Shown: in pieces, positions 18,528 to 27,600 of the stretch
How positions within the stretch are numbered: position 1 is the stretch's first letter
Layout of the letters: every line of letters begins with the position of its first letter
NCBI RefSeq assembly: GCF_016464385.1
Contig: NZ_JADMLH010000010.1
Coordinates: 193,593-257,592, forward strand
Length of the DNA stretch: 64,000 nucleotides
Source of the DNA: Nucisporomicrobium flavum
Lineage (GTDB): Bacteria > Actinomycetota > Actinomycetes > Mycobacteriales > Micromonosporaceae
Direction: 5' to 3'
The notes under the pieces: model-generated
Database searches by the model: none
What the model was told of the DNA's origin: nothing
Seen by the model: only the letters and a program-made list of their open reading frames with translations
Position numbers and translations under genes: made by a program

Positions 18528-19327
18528 CCCTGGCCCTCGAACCGGTCGCCGACCCGACGGCCCCGCTGGCCCGGCGCAACCCGGTGGCGAAACTCGGCGC
18601 GGCCCTGCTGTTCTCCATGCCGCTGATCGCCACGCTGGACCCGCTCACCCCGGCGATCGCGCTGGCCGTCGAGCTGTGCACGCTCCCGTTCTTCGGCGTA
18701 CGCCTCGGCGTCCTGGCCCGCCGCGCGTGGCCGCTCACCCTCGCCGCCGCGGGCATCCTCGTGACGATGGTGCTGTTCGCCGCGGACCGTACGGGCTCCC
18801 ACCTGCTCTCCGTCGGCCCGTTCGACATCACCACCGGCGTCGTGGCGGGCGCGCTCGGCCTCGTCCTGCGCGTCTTCGCGGTGGCTCTGCCGGGCATCAT
18901 CGTCTTCGCCACCACCGACCCGACGGACCTCGCCGACGCGCTCGTCCAGAACGTCAAGGCCCCGGCCCGCTTCGCCATCGGCGCGCTGGCGGCATTCCGC
19001 CTGATTCCCCTGCTCACGGAGGAATGGCAGATGCTGACCATGGCCCGCCGAGCCCGGGGCATCGACGCGGGCCGCAACCCCCTGGCAAAGCTCCGTCTCT
19101 TCGCCTCGACAGCCTTCGCCCTGCTCGTGGGCGCCCTCCGCCGCGGCGGCCGCCTCGCGACGGCGATGGACGCCCGCGGCTTCGACTCCACGACCCCCCG
19201 CACGTACGCCCGCCGCCAGCACTTCACCAAGGCGGACGCGGCGCTGGTGGTGGGAGCGGGGGTGCTGGGAGCGGCGGCCCTGACGACGAGCATCCTGGCC
19301 GGCGTCTTCAACCCGATCCTCGGCTGA
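18524..19327 (+). CDS. ykoC: ECF transporter transmembrane (T) component, YkoC-type
   Basis: 267 residues. CbiQ/EcfT family: N-terminal RRNPVAKLGAALLFSMPLIA, about five helices, and the two coupling-helix motifs of the A-R-G type (MARRARGIDAGRN and ATAMDARGFDS). It links the S component to the ATPase. Last gene of the riboswitch-controlled operon. GTG start overlaps ykoD stop. Confidence 0.93.
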   Translation: MTLALEPVADPTAPLARRNPVAKLGAALLFSMPLIATLDPLTPAIALAVELCTLPFFGVRLGVLARRAWPLTLAAAGILVTMVLFAADRTGSHLLSVGPFDITTGVVAGALGLVLRVFAVALPGIIVFATTDPTDLADALVQNVKAPARFAIGALAAFRLIPLLTEEWQMLTMARRARGIDAGRNPLAKLRLFASTAFALLVGALRRGGRLATAMDARGFDSTTPRTYARRQHFTKADAALVVGAGVLGAAALTTSILAGVFNPILG

Positions 19328-19348
19328 CCGCCGCCGGGCGGACCGCCG

Positions 19349-19804
19349 TCAGGGGCGCTCGGCGAGGGTGGCGAGGCGGTCGAGGGAGGCCCGGAGCTTG
19401 TCGGCCGTCGTCGCGCGGGCTCGGGGCAGGCGCTTCTCGTCCGTGAGGTCGGTCCAGTCGTACGTGTGCGTCACCCGGGTCAGCTCCGGCCCGAGTTCCT
19501 CGAGCTCCCACCGCCACACGTGCCCCAGCGTGGGCTTGCCGGGCTCGGCGGGCTTCCACGCGATGCGGTGGCCCTCCTCGAACTCGAAGACGTGGTTCTC
19601 GCGGACGTTGCCGTTCGTCGTGGTCATGGTGAAGACGTCGCCGACCGCGTGGACGCGCTGCCCGGCGGGCGCCTCGGCCAGGTTGTCGTTGCCGTCCCAC
19701 CGGGGCTGCTGTGCGGGGTCGGCGATGAGCTCGAAGATGCGGGCGGGCGCCGCCGCGATCTCGCGGGTGGCGCTCACGACCCGGCCGGTTCCATGATCGG
19801 TCAC
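19349..19804 (-). CDS. SRPBCC/polyketide-cyclase-like family protein
   Basis: 151 residues. START-like fold: SATREIAAAPARIFELIADPAQQPRWDGN, later RIAWKPAEPG, WRWELEELGPELTRVTHTYDWTDL, the usual pattern of single-domain SRPBCC proteins that bind hydrophobic ligands. GTG 19804 is taken; GTG 19777 is an alternative. A longer open frame to 20269 runs through the divergent sigma-factor gene and is not credible. Confidence 0.82.
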   Translation of the reverse strand: MTDHGTGRVVSATREIAAAPARIFELIADPAQQPRWDGNDNLAEAPAGQRVHAVGDVFTMTTTNGNVRENHVFEFEEGHRIAWKPAEPGKPTLGHVWRWELEELGPELTRVTHTYDWTDLTDEKRLPRARATTADKLRASLDRLATLAERP

Positions 19805-19876
19805 GGACCCATCCAAGCATGTGACCGCCGGCGTGCAACCCCGGTCCGGGGGTGCTCCGTCGTGCGGGGGGAAGCG

Positions 19877-20386
19877 ATGGGAGGCACCGTGAGAAGGTCC
19901 GAGGAGGACGAGTTCCGCGCGTTCGTCGACGTCCGCATGGACCGGTGGCGGCGAGCGGCGTACCTGCTGTGCCATGACTGGCACATGGCCGACGACCTGG
20001 TGGCCGTCGTCGTGGGCAAGCTGTACCGGCATTGGCGCAAGGTCAGCGGCGCCGACAACCCCGACGCGTACGCCCAGCGCGTGCTGACGATGTCGTGGCT
20101 GGACGAGCGGCGCCGGCCGTGGCGGCGGGAGCACCCGGCCGGTGTGCTGCCGGACGCGGGCCGCAGCGAGCCGGACCGGGCGGGCGACCGGGACCGGCTG
20201 ATCAGGCTGCTGGCGGGGCTGGCACCCCGGCAGCGCGCCGTGGTGGTTCTGCGCTTCTACTTCGACCACTCGGTCGAGGAGACCGCCGAACTGCTCGGCA
20301 TCTCCGCGGGAACGGTCAAGAGCCAGTCGGCGCGAGGGCTGGAGACGCTGCGCGCGCTGGCGTACTCATCCGGGAGTCAGGAATGA
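19877..20386 (+). CDS. SigE-family ECF RNA polymerase sigma factor
   Basis: 169 residues. Region 2: EFRAFVDVRMDRWRRAAYLLCHDWHMADDLVAVVVGKLY (here read in two parts), with PDAYAQRVL. Region 4: LAPRQRAVVVLRFYFDHSVEETAELLGISAGTVKSQSARGL. This is the SANT/SigE-type actinobacterial group. ATG 19877 has GGGGGAA upstream. Translationally coupled (ATGA) to a single-pass membrane protein, which may be its partner. Confidence 0.92.
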   Translation: MGGTVRRSEEDEFRAFVDVRMDRWRRAAYLLCHDWHMADDLVAVVVGKLYRHWRKVSGADNPDAYAQRVLTMSWLDERRRPWRREHPAGVLPDAGRSEPDRAGDRDRLIRLLAGLAPRQRAVVVLRFYFDHSVEETAELLGISAGTVKSQSARGLETLRALAYSSGSQE

Positions 20387-21198
20387 ACCAGCAGATGCTC
20401 GACCAGCTCATCGGCGCGCCGCCGCCGTCCACCGTCGACGTCGGGGCCGTCATCGTGTCGCAGCGCCGGCGGCAGCGGCTCCGCCGGTTCGGTACGGGCG
20501 CGGCGGCCGCGGCCGGCGTGGTCATCGCGGTGGTCGCGGGCATGAGCCTGGCCGGCGGCCCGCACTCGCGCGGCGCCTCCCCGCCTGCCGCGGCGTCGCC
20601 CAGCGCCCGGCCGTCGCCCAGCCTCGCCGGTCTCGTGCTGGAGACGGGCACCGCCGCCGGCCGGGAACGCACCAGGGCCGCGCTGCAGGAGGTCCTGGAG
20701 GAGGCCCTCACCGAGCACGCGCCGCAAGCCGGGTGGATCTACATGCCGGACGTGCCGGGCGAGCGGCGGACCCCCGACGGGCACCCGGTGCTGCGCGTCG
20801 AGCGCGATCCGGTCACGTTCGAGGGCCGGTCGGGGCTCACCGCCGGCGGCCGCAAGGGCGGTTTCTACCTCTCGGTACGCCCGACCGGCTGCGAGCCCGG
20901 CACGTCGTGCTCACCGGCGTACGAGTGCGACGACCTGCCGCCCGGCTGCACCGAGGCCCGGACGCCCGGCGGCCTGCGGGTGGTGCGGTGGCTGGAGAAT
21001 CTCCCGGCCGGCGACGGCGACCGGTACGTCTTCTACGGCGTCCAGGTGATGCTGCGCGGCGGCGACCACACCCTGACCCTGCGGGCCGTGAACTACTTCG
21101 GTGGGGACGCCGCGCCGGTCAGCGCCCCGGCGCCGCCGTTGACCCGTACCCAACTGGACGGGATCGCCGGCACCGTGGCCGATCGCATCGCCGGTTGA
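20383..21198 (+). CDS. Membrane protein coupled to SigE-type sigma factor
   Basis: 271 residues. A cytoplasmic N-terminus of about 45 residues, one membrane helix (GTGAAAAAGVVIAVVAGMSLAGG), a proline/serine linker, and an exported domain of about 200 residues with four close cysteines (GCEPGTSCSPAYECDDLPPGC). The position directly after a sigma gene suggests an anti-sigma or sensing role, although no classical zinc anti-sigma HxxxCxxC motif is present. Function otherwise unknown. Confidence 0.8.
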   Translation: MNQQMLDQLIGAPPPSTVDVGAVIVSQRRRQRLRRFGTGAAAAAGVVIAVVAGMSLAGGPHSRGASPPAAASPSARPSPSLAGLVLETGTAAGRERTRAALQEVLEEALTEHAPQAGWIYMPDVPGERRTPDGHPVLRVERDPVTFEGRSGLTAGGRKGGFYLSVRPTGCEPGTSCSPAYECDDLPPGCTEARTPGGLRVVRWLENLPAGDGDRYVFYGVQVMLRGGDHTLTLRAVNYFGGDAAPVSAPAPPLTRTQLDGIAGTVADRIAG

Positions 21199-21203
21199 CC
21201 GGG

Positions 21204-21689
21204 TCAGTGCGCGGCGCAGCAGGGGGTGGGGTGCCGGGTCTCGAACGGGACCAGCGCCCCGCCCGCCGCCGGCATGGTCACCAGGACCAGCGTGCCGTCG
21301 CGCCACAGCGGACGGACGAAGTCGTTCGTCCTGACCACCGCCGACGGGTCGGCCTCGGCGCCGCCGAGGATCTCGACCCGGTCGATCGCGCTGCGGGCGA
21401 GAATGTCCGCGACCGTCAGCTCCCCGGTCAGCAGCTCCACCCCCGGGAAGACGACCGCGCGTCCGCCCTCGGCGGAGACGTCGGCGCGCGGCAGGTCCGC
21501 GGGCACCTCGCCGGCGAAGATCAATGTCCAGGCCACCTGCGGATGCGGCCGGCGGACCAGGTGCGTGCAGGCGAGCAGCGGCTGCGGGTCGAGCGACGCC
21601 AGCCAGTGTTCCGCGGCGGCCGTGTCGGGATGGCCGAGGCCGACCCCGACGACCGGCAGGCCGTCGAGGTCGGTCAGGGACGAGGTCAC
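21204..21689 (-). CDS. Hypothetical protein
   Basis: 161 residues, not recognised. Starts at GTG 21689, overlapping the stop of the PHP gene (GTGA), so the two are coupled. The sequence is soluble, with alternating beta-like segments (LPVVGVGLGHPDTAAAEHWL, QVAWTLIFAGEV, GTLVLVTMPAAGGALV) and a C-terminus ending HPTPCCAAH, where the His/Cys group might bind metal. No signal peptide. Confidence 0.7.
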   Translation of the reverse strand: MTSSLTDLDGLPVVGVGLGHPDTAAAEHWLASLDPQPLLACTHLVRRPHPQVAWTLIFAGEVPADLPRADVSAEGGRAVVFPGVELLTGELTVADILARSAIDRVEILGGAEADPSAVVRTNDFVRPLWRDGTLVLVTMPAAGGALVPFETRHPTPCCAAH

Positions 21690-23389
21690 CGCGGCAGCAC
21701 CCAGATCGGGTTGGTGTAGAACCACAGGTCACCCCACGGGTCGGCGTCGCCGGCGACGTCCAGCTGCGGACCGTACGGGTCGGTCGCGGCGCCCATCAGG
21801 CCGGGCTGCGTACGGTTCCCGTCGGTCCCCCGCAGGCGCAGGTAGAACGGCTTGTCGAGGCGGCCCAGCGCGTACGTGACCGTCAGCTTCCGCGCGCCCG
21901 GCGACACCTCGAACGACTTGACGACCCGGGTGTCCGGGGCCTTGAACGAGTCCTTGTCCGCGACCGGGCCGGTCACCGACCCGACGATCACGTCGACGCG
22001 CTTGAGGACCGGCACGAACTGCGCCCAGTTCGGCACGTCCTGCAGGTCGATCTCGAGGGTCAGCTCGGTGCTCGTGCCGCGCCGCACCTGCAGGACACCG
22101 CCGAGGGGCGTACCCGTGGAAGGCCGGCGGTCGCCCGCGACCCGGACGCGGGCGTCCAGGGTCTTGATGAGCCGGCCGTGGTCGACCCAGACCCGCCCGG
22201 CGCGCAGGCCGTCCATGACCGCCTTGTAGGAGAACGACGTCGCGCCCACGTTCGTACGCCCGTAGAAGCCCGGCCAGAAGTCGCCCGCCGAGGTGTTGAC
22301 CGCGGGGTTGTAGACGGGGTCGTTGTACTTGCCGTTGGCGTCGAAGTCGCTGCCCGGGCCGCGCTGCGACTGGTCGAGGTAGACCACGTGACTGTCCGAG
22401 TTCACGGTCACCCACCACGCGCGGCCCTCGGCGAGCAGGCTGTCCCAGAGGCCGCCGACGGTGGCGGTCATCCAGTCGAAACCACCCCACGTCCGGTACG
22501 TCTCCAGCGGGTAGCCGGCGAACGACGCGGCGGACGGGTTGTTGTCGTAGAGCCCGCGCGCGCCGCCACGGCCGTTCGGGGCCTTGATACCGGCGGCCTG
22601 GTGGCCCGGCGCGCCCTCCATGCCGATGGCGACGGTGGGATCGGCGTCGCGCCAGTTGCGGATCTCGTGCGGCGAGTCGATGCCGCGGCGCGACGGGTGG
22701 TTGGCAAGGAACAGCGCGCCCTCGACCTTGCGCCGGCGTACCTGCTCGCCGAGGAACTTGATGCCGGCGATGGCGGTGGCCTCGTTCTGCGCCTCGGTGT
22801 TCGTGGCCGGCAGCTGCGAGCCGTCGTACGCCTGCTCGAAGCGCTTGAGCACGTCCACCTCGTTGCGGCCGGGGTGCACGAACACGGTCGCGTGCTCGGC
22901 GGCCGGGATGTTCCACTCCAGACCCTGGAACGTCAGCAGGTCCCGCAGCTCCTCGCGGGTCGCCCGGATGTCCGGGTTCACCTTCTCCACGCCGATCTTG
23001 GCGTGCGCGTTGCTGCCGTGGTCGGTGATGACGAGCCAGTCCAGCCCGTACGCCCGCCCGTGCTTCGCCTGGTCGATCACCCGGTACTGGGCGTCCGAGC
23101 TGTACTGCGTGTGGATGTGGTGGTCCCCGGCGAGCCACCGGAAGCCGCCCTGGGTGGCTCCCCCACCGGCCGGCCCGTGGGCGTGCGGGAGACCGGCGGC
23201 CGCGGCGGCCGAGGGGGACGCCAGCACCGACGCGGCCGCGCCGGCGCCGAGCAACCCGGCGCCGCGCAGGAAGCCCCGGCGCGAGACGTCCGCGGGCGAC
23301 AGCTCGCTGTCGGGTACGTGCGGGTCGAGGGCGGGCGAGACGTCGGCGGCGTGCGGGTGGTCGTGATCGTGGTGGTGGCCGTGACCCAT
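21686..23389 (-). CDS. Tat-exported PHP-domain phosphoesterase
   Basis: 567 residues. Twin-arginine signal SRRGFLRGAGLLGAG at residues 36-50, hydrophobic run, then cleavage near AAAA. The mature part is a PHP metallo-phosphoesterase: GDHHIHTQYSSDA, VITDHGSNAH, EWNIP, LANHPSRRG and NSDSHVV supply the metal-binding His/Asp residues. A beta-sandwich-like C-terminal region follows. Unusually, the first 13 residues are very His-rich (MGHGHHHDHDHPH) before the Tat motif. ATG 23389 assigned; no strong ribosome binding site. Confidence 0.88.
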   Translation of the reverse strand: MGHGHHHDHDHPHAADVSPALDPHVPDSELSPADVSRRGFLRGAGLLGAGAAASVLASPSAAAAAGLPHAHGPAGGGATQGGFRWLAGDHHIHTQYSSDAQYRVIDQAKHGRAYGLDWLVITDHGSNAHAKIGVEKVNPDIRATREELRDLLTFQGLEWNIPAAEHATVFVHPGRNEVDVLKRFEQAYDGSQLPATNTEAQNEATAIAGIKFLGEQVRRRKVEGALFLANHPSRRGIDSPHEIRNWRDADPTVAIGMEGAPGHQAAGIKAPNGRGGARGLYDNNPSAASFAGYPLETYRTWGGFDWMTATVGGLWDSLLAEGRAWWVTVNSDSHVVYLDQSQRGPGSDFDANGKYNDPVYNPAVNTSAGDFWPGFYGRTNVGATSFSYKAVMDGLRAGRVWVDHGRLIKTLDARVRVAGDRRPSTGTPLGGVLQVRRGTSTELTLEIDLQDVPNWAQFVPVLKRVDVIVGSVTGPVADKDSFKAPDTRVVKSFEVSPGARKLTVTYALGRLDKPFYLRLRGTDGNRTQPGLMGAATDPYGPQLDVAGDADPWGDLWFYTNPIWVLPR

Positions 23390-23496
23390 GTCCGGAGCTG
23401 CTGCGAGATCTAGGTGGTGACGGCGCCAATCTCGCCTCCCGCGCTCAACGCCCGGTGTCGCCCGGGTGGCCGCCGGGCGAACACGTCGAGGCAGGG

Positions 23497-24141
23497 CTAG
23501 TCTCCGGGGCCGGCCGGTGCGGCGCCGTTGTCCACGAGCGTGAAGGGCGTGCCCCGGCCCGGGGTGGCCACCAGCCCGGAACGGTCGACGCTCAGCCGCA
23601 GCCCGCCCTTGGCGCCGATCGTGTACGCCGCCTTTCCGCCGCGCTGCGGTTCCGACTCCAAGGTGAACCGCTGCCCCGCCCGGCCCGCGTCGCACGCCGC
23701 TGCCACGACGCTGCCGTCACGCAGGCCCATGCAGGCCGGCTCGCCGCTCTCGTCGGCCTTCGCGGTCCGGATCTGATGCTTCCCGTCGCCGACGGGGACG
23801 AGCACGAACAGGGTGCGGTCCGAGGGGCCGTCGGTGAGGCTCAGCCGCCCCTTGTCGTCCACGGTCAGGACGGACTCGGCGGAACCCACCGGCGCGATGA
23901 CGACCTGCCGCTTGCCGGCCAGGATCGCGCCTCCCTTATCCGGCTTCCCCGAGCCGGTCCCCGCCGCCGGGCTGGACGGCGTCGCCGGCGGGACGGACGG
24001 CTCCCGGGTCACGGTCGACGGCGCCGGGGCCGAGGTGGACGCCGGGGCGTCGGCCGTCGGCACCTTCTGCGCCGTGCGGCAGGCCGGCAGCGTGAGAACC
24101 AGGACGGCGAGGGCGGCCGTACGGGCGAAAGCGGTGAACAC
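23497..24141 (-). CDS. Predicted lipoprotein, function unknown
   Basis: 214 residues from GTG 24141 (GGAG about 10 nt upstream; GTG 24150 is possible). A signal peptide ends in a lipobox, VLTLPAC. A Pro/Ser/Thr-rich linker follows, then a beta-rich domain (VVIAPVGSAESVLTVDDKGRLSLTD, ACMGLRD, GQRFTLESEPQ) that looks like a beta-trefoil or ricin-B-like repeat pattern, weakly supported. Same strand as the PHP gene, 107 bp upstream of it. Confidence 0.72.
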   Translation of the reverse strand: MFTAFARTAALAVLVLTLPACRTAQKVPTADAPASTSAPAPSTVTREPSVPPATPSSPAAGTGSGKPDKGGAILAGKRQVVIAPVGSAESVLTVDDKGRLSLTDGPSDRTLFVLVPVGDGKHQIRTAKADESGEPACMGLRDGSVVAAACDAGRAGQRFTLESEPQRGGKAAYTIGAKGGLRLSVDRSGLVATPGRGTPFTLVDNGAAPAGPGD

Positions 24142-24294
24142 GGCGGTCACTCTCCTCGATGAGTCGGCGGGCCCGCCCTTTGTACTCCGCAAGGTCCACC
24201 GCAAACCCGCGCGAAAACGATCTGTGCCCGAAATCCCTCTATGTCGATGACGGTCGACACATCGCCGGCCGCCCGGCTCTGCCACGATGGCCTC

Positions 24295-24591
24295 ATGCTG
24301 GTTGCCTTCTCCGTCACGCCCCTGGGCGCCTCCGAGTCCGTCGGCGATCTGGTCGCCGAGGCCGTCCGGGTGGTCCGCGCCTCCGGCCTGCCCAACCGCA
24401 CCGACGCCATGTTCACCACCGTCGAGGGCGAGTGGGACGAGGTGATGGCCGTGGTCAAGCAGGCCGTCGACGTCGTCGCCGCGCAGGCGCCCCGGGTCAG
24501 CGTGGTCCTCAAGGCGGACGTGCGCCCCGGCGTGACCGACGCGCTGAACACCAAGGTGGAGCACGTCGAGCGGCGGCTGGCCGGGCAGTGA
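24295..24591 (+). CDS. MTH1187/YkoF-type thiamine-binding-like protein
   Basis: 98 residues. Matches the MTH1187 (DUF77) family: [55 protein letters not shown], and [13 protein letters not shown]. Related domains in YkoF bind thiamine or its pyrimidine. A thiamine-class ECF transporter is encoded about 5 kb upstream, but no second riboswitch is seen here. ATG 24295 lies after CACGATGG, possibly leaderless. Coupled (GTGA) to a HAD hydrolase. Confidence 0.88.
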   Translation: MLVAFSVTPLGASESVGDLVAEAVRVVRASGLPNRTDAMFTTVEGEWDEVMAVVKQAVDVVAAQAPRVSVVLKADVRPGVTDALNTKVEHVERRLAGQ

Positions 24592-25262
24592 GACGCCTCG
24601 TGATGTGGGACATCGACTACACCCTGCTGCGGGGTGGCGGTGTCGCGGCGCAGGCGTGGCGGGAGGCGTTCACCGAGGTCACCGGCGTGGCCTGGCGGTC
24701 GACGCCGAGCTTCGGGGGGCGTACCGACCTGGACATCTGCGCGGAGGTCTTCGCCGCGCACGGTGTCACCGACTGCACGCCGGAACGGTTCTTCGCCCGC
24801 TACGTCGAGCGGGTGCACGGGTCGCGGCACCTGTTCGCGGAGCAGGGCGAGCTGCTGCCGGGGGTGCGGGCGGTGCTGGACGTGCTGGGCGCACGCGACG
24901 ATGTCGTGCAGACGCTCGTCACCGGCAACGTGCCGCAGGTCGCGGCGGCGAAGGTGGCAGCCTTCGACCTGACCGGGGTCTTCGACGCGGAGATCGGCGG
25001 TTACGGCACCGACGACAGCGTCCGGGCGACCCTCGTGCGCCGCTGCCGGGAACGGGCCGAGGCGAAGTACGGCGAGCGCTTCGAGCCCGTGGTCATCGGC
25101 GACACCCCCAACGACGTCTCGGCGGCGCTGGCCAACGACGCGCTCGCGGTCGGCGTGGCCACGGGCGCGACGAGCATGGCCGAGCTGGCCCTGGCCGGGG
25201 CGCACGCGGTGCTCCCGGACCTGTCCCGGGTGGACGCCGCGGTCGCCATCATCACCGGCTGA
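24588..25262 (+). CDS. HAD-superfamily phosphatase
   Basis: 224 residues. HAD motif [11 protein letters not shown], motif II VTGN, and motif [14 protein letters not shown] are intact; a helical cap lies between motifs I and II. Probably a small-molecule phosphatase of the phosphoglycolate-phosphatase-like group. Because it is coupled to an MTH1187 gene, a thiamine-pathway phosphatase is one possibility. Its end overlaps the convergent histidine-phosphatase gene by 11 bp. Confidence 0.9.
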   Translation: MRRLVMWDIDYTLLRGGGVAAQAWREAFTEVTGVAWRSTPSFGGRTDLDICAEVFAAHGVTDCTPERFFARYVERVHGSRHLFAEQGELLPGVRAVLDVLGARDDVVQTLVTGNVPQVAAAKVAAFDLTGVFDAEIGGYGTDDSVRATLVRRCRERAEAKYGERFEPVVIGDTPNDVSAALANDALAVGVATGATSMAELALAGAHAVLPDLSRVDAAVAIITG

Positions 25263-25839
25263 CCCGCAGGTGCCGCGGGAAACCCGTCCAGCGCAGCTCG
25301 GCGGGGAGGTGCGACATGTCGTTGAAGACCAGCAGACCGGGCGGGCGCCCCTCGCTGTAGCGGATCACCGTGAGGGCGCAGTTGGCGGCGTTGAGCCCGA
25401 GCCAGCGCTCCGGCGGCGCCCCCAGCGCGTCCCGGACGAACCAGGCCACGAGGAAGGCGTGGGTCACGACAAGGTCGTGCCGCTCCGCGCCGTCCGGCGA
25501 GGGGACGGCGAACCGGCCCAGCGCCTGCGCGGCCAGCCGTGGCCCCGCCTCCAGCTCATCGGCGGTCCAGCCCTCGAACAGCACCTCGAACCCCGGGGGC
25601 ACCGGGTCGGGCACGTACGGAACGTAGTCACCGGCAGCGTCCCACTCGGCGGGGGCGGGCCCGGGCAGCAGGGCTGCTGTCTCGGCGGCGCGGCGCAGCG
25701 GGCTGTGCGTGATCGAGGTCAGGGGCACGTCCCCGAGCCGTTCCGCCAGGCACTCCGCCTGCCGCCGTCCCGCCGCGGTCAGCCCGCTGTCCTCCGCCGC
25801 GTCGCCGTGCCGGGCCAGGTAGAGGTAACGGGCCGTCAC
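25252..25839 (-). CDS. Histidine phosphatase family protein
   Basis: 195 residues. The RHG catalytic motif is present ([30 protein letters not shown]), then [13 protein letters not shown] and the second catalytic His in [13 protein letters not shown]. Phosphoglycerate-mutase-like fold; substrate unknown. GTG 25839 overlaps the uppS stop (GTGA), making an operon recO-uppS-phosphatase. Confidence 0.92.
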   Translation of the reverse strand: MTARYLYLARHGDAAEDSGLTAAGRRQAECLAERLGDVPLTSITHSPLRRAAETAALLPGPAPAEWDAAGDYVPYVPDPVPPGFEVLFEGWTADELEAGPRLAAQALGRFAVPSPDGAERHDLVVTHAFLVAWFVRDALGAPPERWLGLNAANCALTVIRYSEGRPPGLLVFNDMSHLPAELRWTGFPRHLRVSR

Positions 25840-26708
25840 ACCGGGGCGATCGGGTTCGGGATCGCGCCGCCGAACCGGCGGTCACGCTGGGCGTACAGCT
25901 CGCACGCGTACCAGAGGTGGCGGCGGTCGAAGTCGGGCCAGAGGGTGTCGAGGAACACCAGCTCGGCGTACGCGGACTGCCAGAGCAGGAAGTTACTCGT
26001 ACGCTGCTCCCCCGACGGGCGCAGGAACAGGTCCACCTCCGGCACCTCGGGGTGGTACAGGTACTTCTGGATGGTCTTCTCGGTGACCCGGTCGGCGCTC
26101 AGCTTGCCCGCCGCCACGTCCCGGGCGATGGCGGCCGCCGCGTCGGCGATCTCGGCCTGGCCGCCGTAGTTGACGCAGAACTGCAGGGTCAGCGTCTTGT
26201 TGCCGCGCGACATCTCCTCGGCGGTCTGCAGCTCGGAGATCACGCTCTTCCACAGCCGGCCGGTGCGGCCCGACCAGACCACCCGTACGCCCAGGTCGAC
26301 GAGCTGGTCGCGGCGCCGGCGGATGACGTCGCGGTTGAAGCCCATGAGGAAGCGGACCTCCTCCGGCGACCGCTTCCAGTTCTCCGTGGAGAACGCGTAC
26401 GCCGACAGATAGGGGATGCCGAGCTCGATCGCGCCCTCGATGGTGTCGAACAGCGAGAACTCGCCCTGCTCGTGGCCCTTGGTCCGGGACAGCCCCCGCT
26501 CCTTGGCCCAGCGGCCGTTGCCGTCCATCACCAGCGCCACGTGCCGCGGGATCGCACCCTTGGGCAGTTCGGGAGGGCGGGCGCCGGAGATGTGCGGCGT
26601 GGGCGGACGTGTCACTGAACTTTTTTCAACGTGGCGGGGCCGACCCGGGCCGCCACCGGCCGACGGCTCGGCACCGTCGGGCTTGATGCCAGGTTGAAAA
26701 AGGTTCAC
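25836..26708 (-). CDS. uppS: Isoprenyl transferase (undecaprenyl or decaprenyl diphosphate synthase)
   Basis: 290 residues from GTG 26708, or 259 from GTG 26615. cis-Prenyltransferase that makes the lipid carrier for cell-wall synthesis. Catalytic Asp in [16 protein letters not shown], then [32 protein letters not shown], and [27 protein letters not shown] 26708 overlaps the recO stop (GTGA) and has GGGAG 8 nt upstream, which favours the longer form; its first ~30 residues are non-conserved and lie within an inverted repeat. Confidence 0.94.
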   Translation of the reverse strand: MNLFQPGIKPDGAEPSAGGGPGRPRHVEKSSVTRPPTPHISGARPPELPKGAIPRHVALVMDGNGRWAKERGLSRTKGHEQGEFSLFDTIEGAIELGIPYLSAYAFSTENWKRSPEEVRFLMGFNRDVIRRRRDQLVDLGVRVVWSGRTGRLWKSVISELQTAEEMSRGNKTLTLQFCVNYGGQAEIADAAAAIARDVAAGKLSADRVTEKTIQKYLYHPEVPEVDLFLRPSGEQRTSNFLLWQSAYAELVFLDTLWPDFDRRHLWYACELYAQRDRRFGGAIPNPIAPV

Positions 26709-26710
26709 TG
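26613..26710. repeat. Inverted repeat across the recO-uppS junction
   Basis: Two 22-bp arms (26613-26634 and 26689-26710) are inverted copies with 19 of 22 matches; each contains a T6 or A5 run. The 54-nt interior is GC-rich. The two candidate uppS start codons lie one in each arm, so RNA folding could hide both. Confidence 0.6.
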
Positions 26711-27481
26711 AATAGGCTCCCGTCGGTCGACAAGCGGAAGGGCGCGCAGGTTGCGCTCCATGTGCCACTGCAGGTGGGCCGCGACGAGGCCGCTGCACTC
26801 GCGGCGGACGGGCGGCTCGGCGGCGTCGGCGACGGCCCAGTCGCCGTGGGTCAGGGCGAGCATCAGCCCGAGCGTCGCCGGGGCCGGGTGGGCGGCGCCG
26901 GGCGGGCGGCAGTCCGGGCACACCGAGCCGCCGGCCGGCACCGAGAACGCACCGTGGCCGCCGGGCGTGCCGCAGACCGCGCACTCGGCCAGGGCGGGCG
27001 CCCAGCCGGCGAAGGCCATGCCGCGCAGCAGGTAGGCGTCCAGGACCAGGCTGGTCGAGTGCTCGCCGGCGGCCAGCGCCTTGAGCGCGCCCAGGGTCAG
27101 CTGGAAGAGCCGCAGCGACGGCTCCCGCTCGACCGGGGTGAGCCGCTCGGCGGTCTCCGCGATGGCGCTGGCCGCCGTGTAGCGCGGGTAGTCCTCGAGG
27201 AAGCGTTTGCCGTACAGCGCGAGGCCCTCGACCTGGCTGATCGAGTGCAGGCTGCTGCCGACCCCCTCGGGCGAGCCGGCGAGCTGGAGGTCGATGTGGC
27301 CGAACGGCTCCAGCCGCGCCCCGAACCGGGACGTGGTGCGCCGCACGCCCCGGGCCACGGCACGCAGCCGGCCGTGGCGGCGGGTCAGCAGCGTGATGAT
27401 CCGGTCGCTCTCGCCGAGTTTCTGCACGCGCAGCACCACCGCGTCGTCGCGGTAGAGCTGGCGTCGGTATCCGGCGGGCAC
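26705..27481 (-). CDS. recO: DNA repair protein RecO
   Basis: 258 residues from GTG 27481. N-terminal OB fold ([44 protein letters not shown] split over strands), then helical domain and a Cys4-type zinc site (CAVCG ... CPDC). RecO loads RecA with RecR onto SSB-coated DNA. A longer start at 27535 would add 18 residues with no conservation. First gene of recO-uppS-phosphatase. Confidence 0.93.
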   Translation of the reverse strand: MPAGYRRQLYRDDAVVLRVQKLGESDRIITLLTRRHGRLRAVARGVRRTTSRFGARLEPFGHIDLQLAGSPEGVGSSLHSISQVEGLALYGKRFLEDYPRYTAASAIAETAERLTPVEREPSLRLFQLTLGALKALAAGEHSTSLVLDAYLLRGMAFAGWAPALAECAVCGTPGGHGAFSVPAGGSVCPDCRPPGAAHPAPATLGLMLALTHGDWAVADAAEPPVRRECSGLVAAHLQWHMERNLRALPLVDRREPIQ

Positions 27482-27600
27482 CCCGACATTCTGCCCCCTG
27501 GGTACGACAGACCCTGACCCGGATCTCAGGGTCATCTCGGGGACGGGTGGGTGACAGGACCGATGGCGCCGGGCGTACCCGGGCTCATAGCGTCTGGTGC

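Noticed and set aside
19349-20269. 306-codon version of the SRPBCC gene
   Set aside because: The extra N-terminus is antisense to the sigma-factor gene and has no family resemblance.
24295-25262. Part of the TPP-riboswitch operon
   Set aside because: Separated by about 5 kb with genes on both strands and no second thi box.
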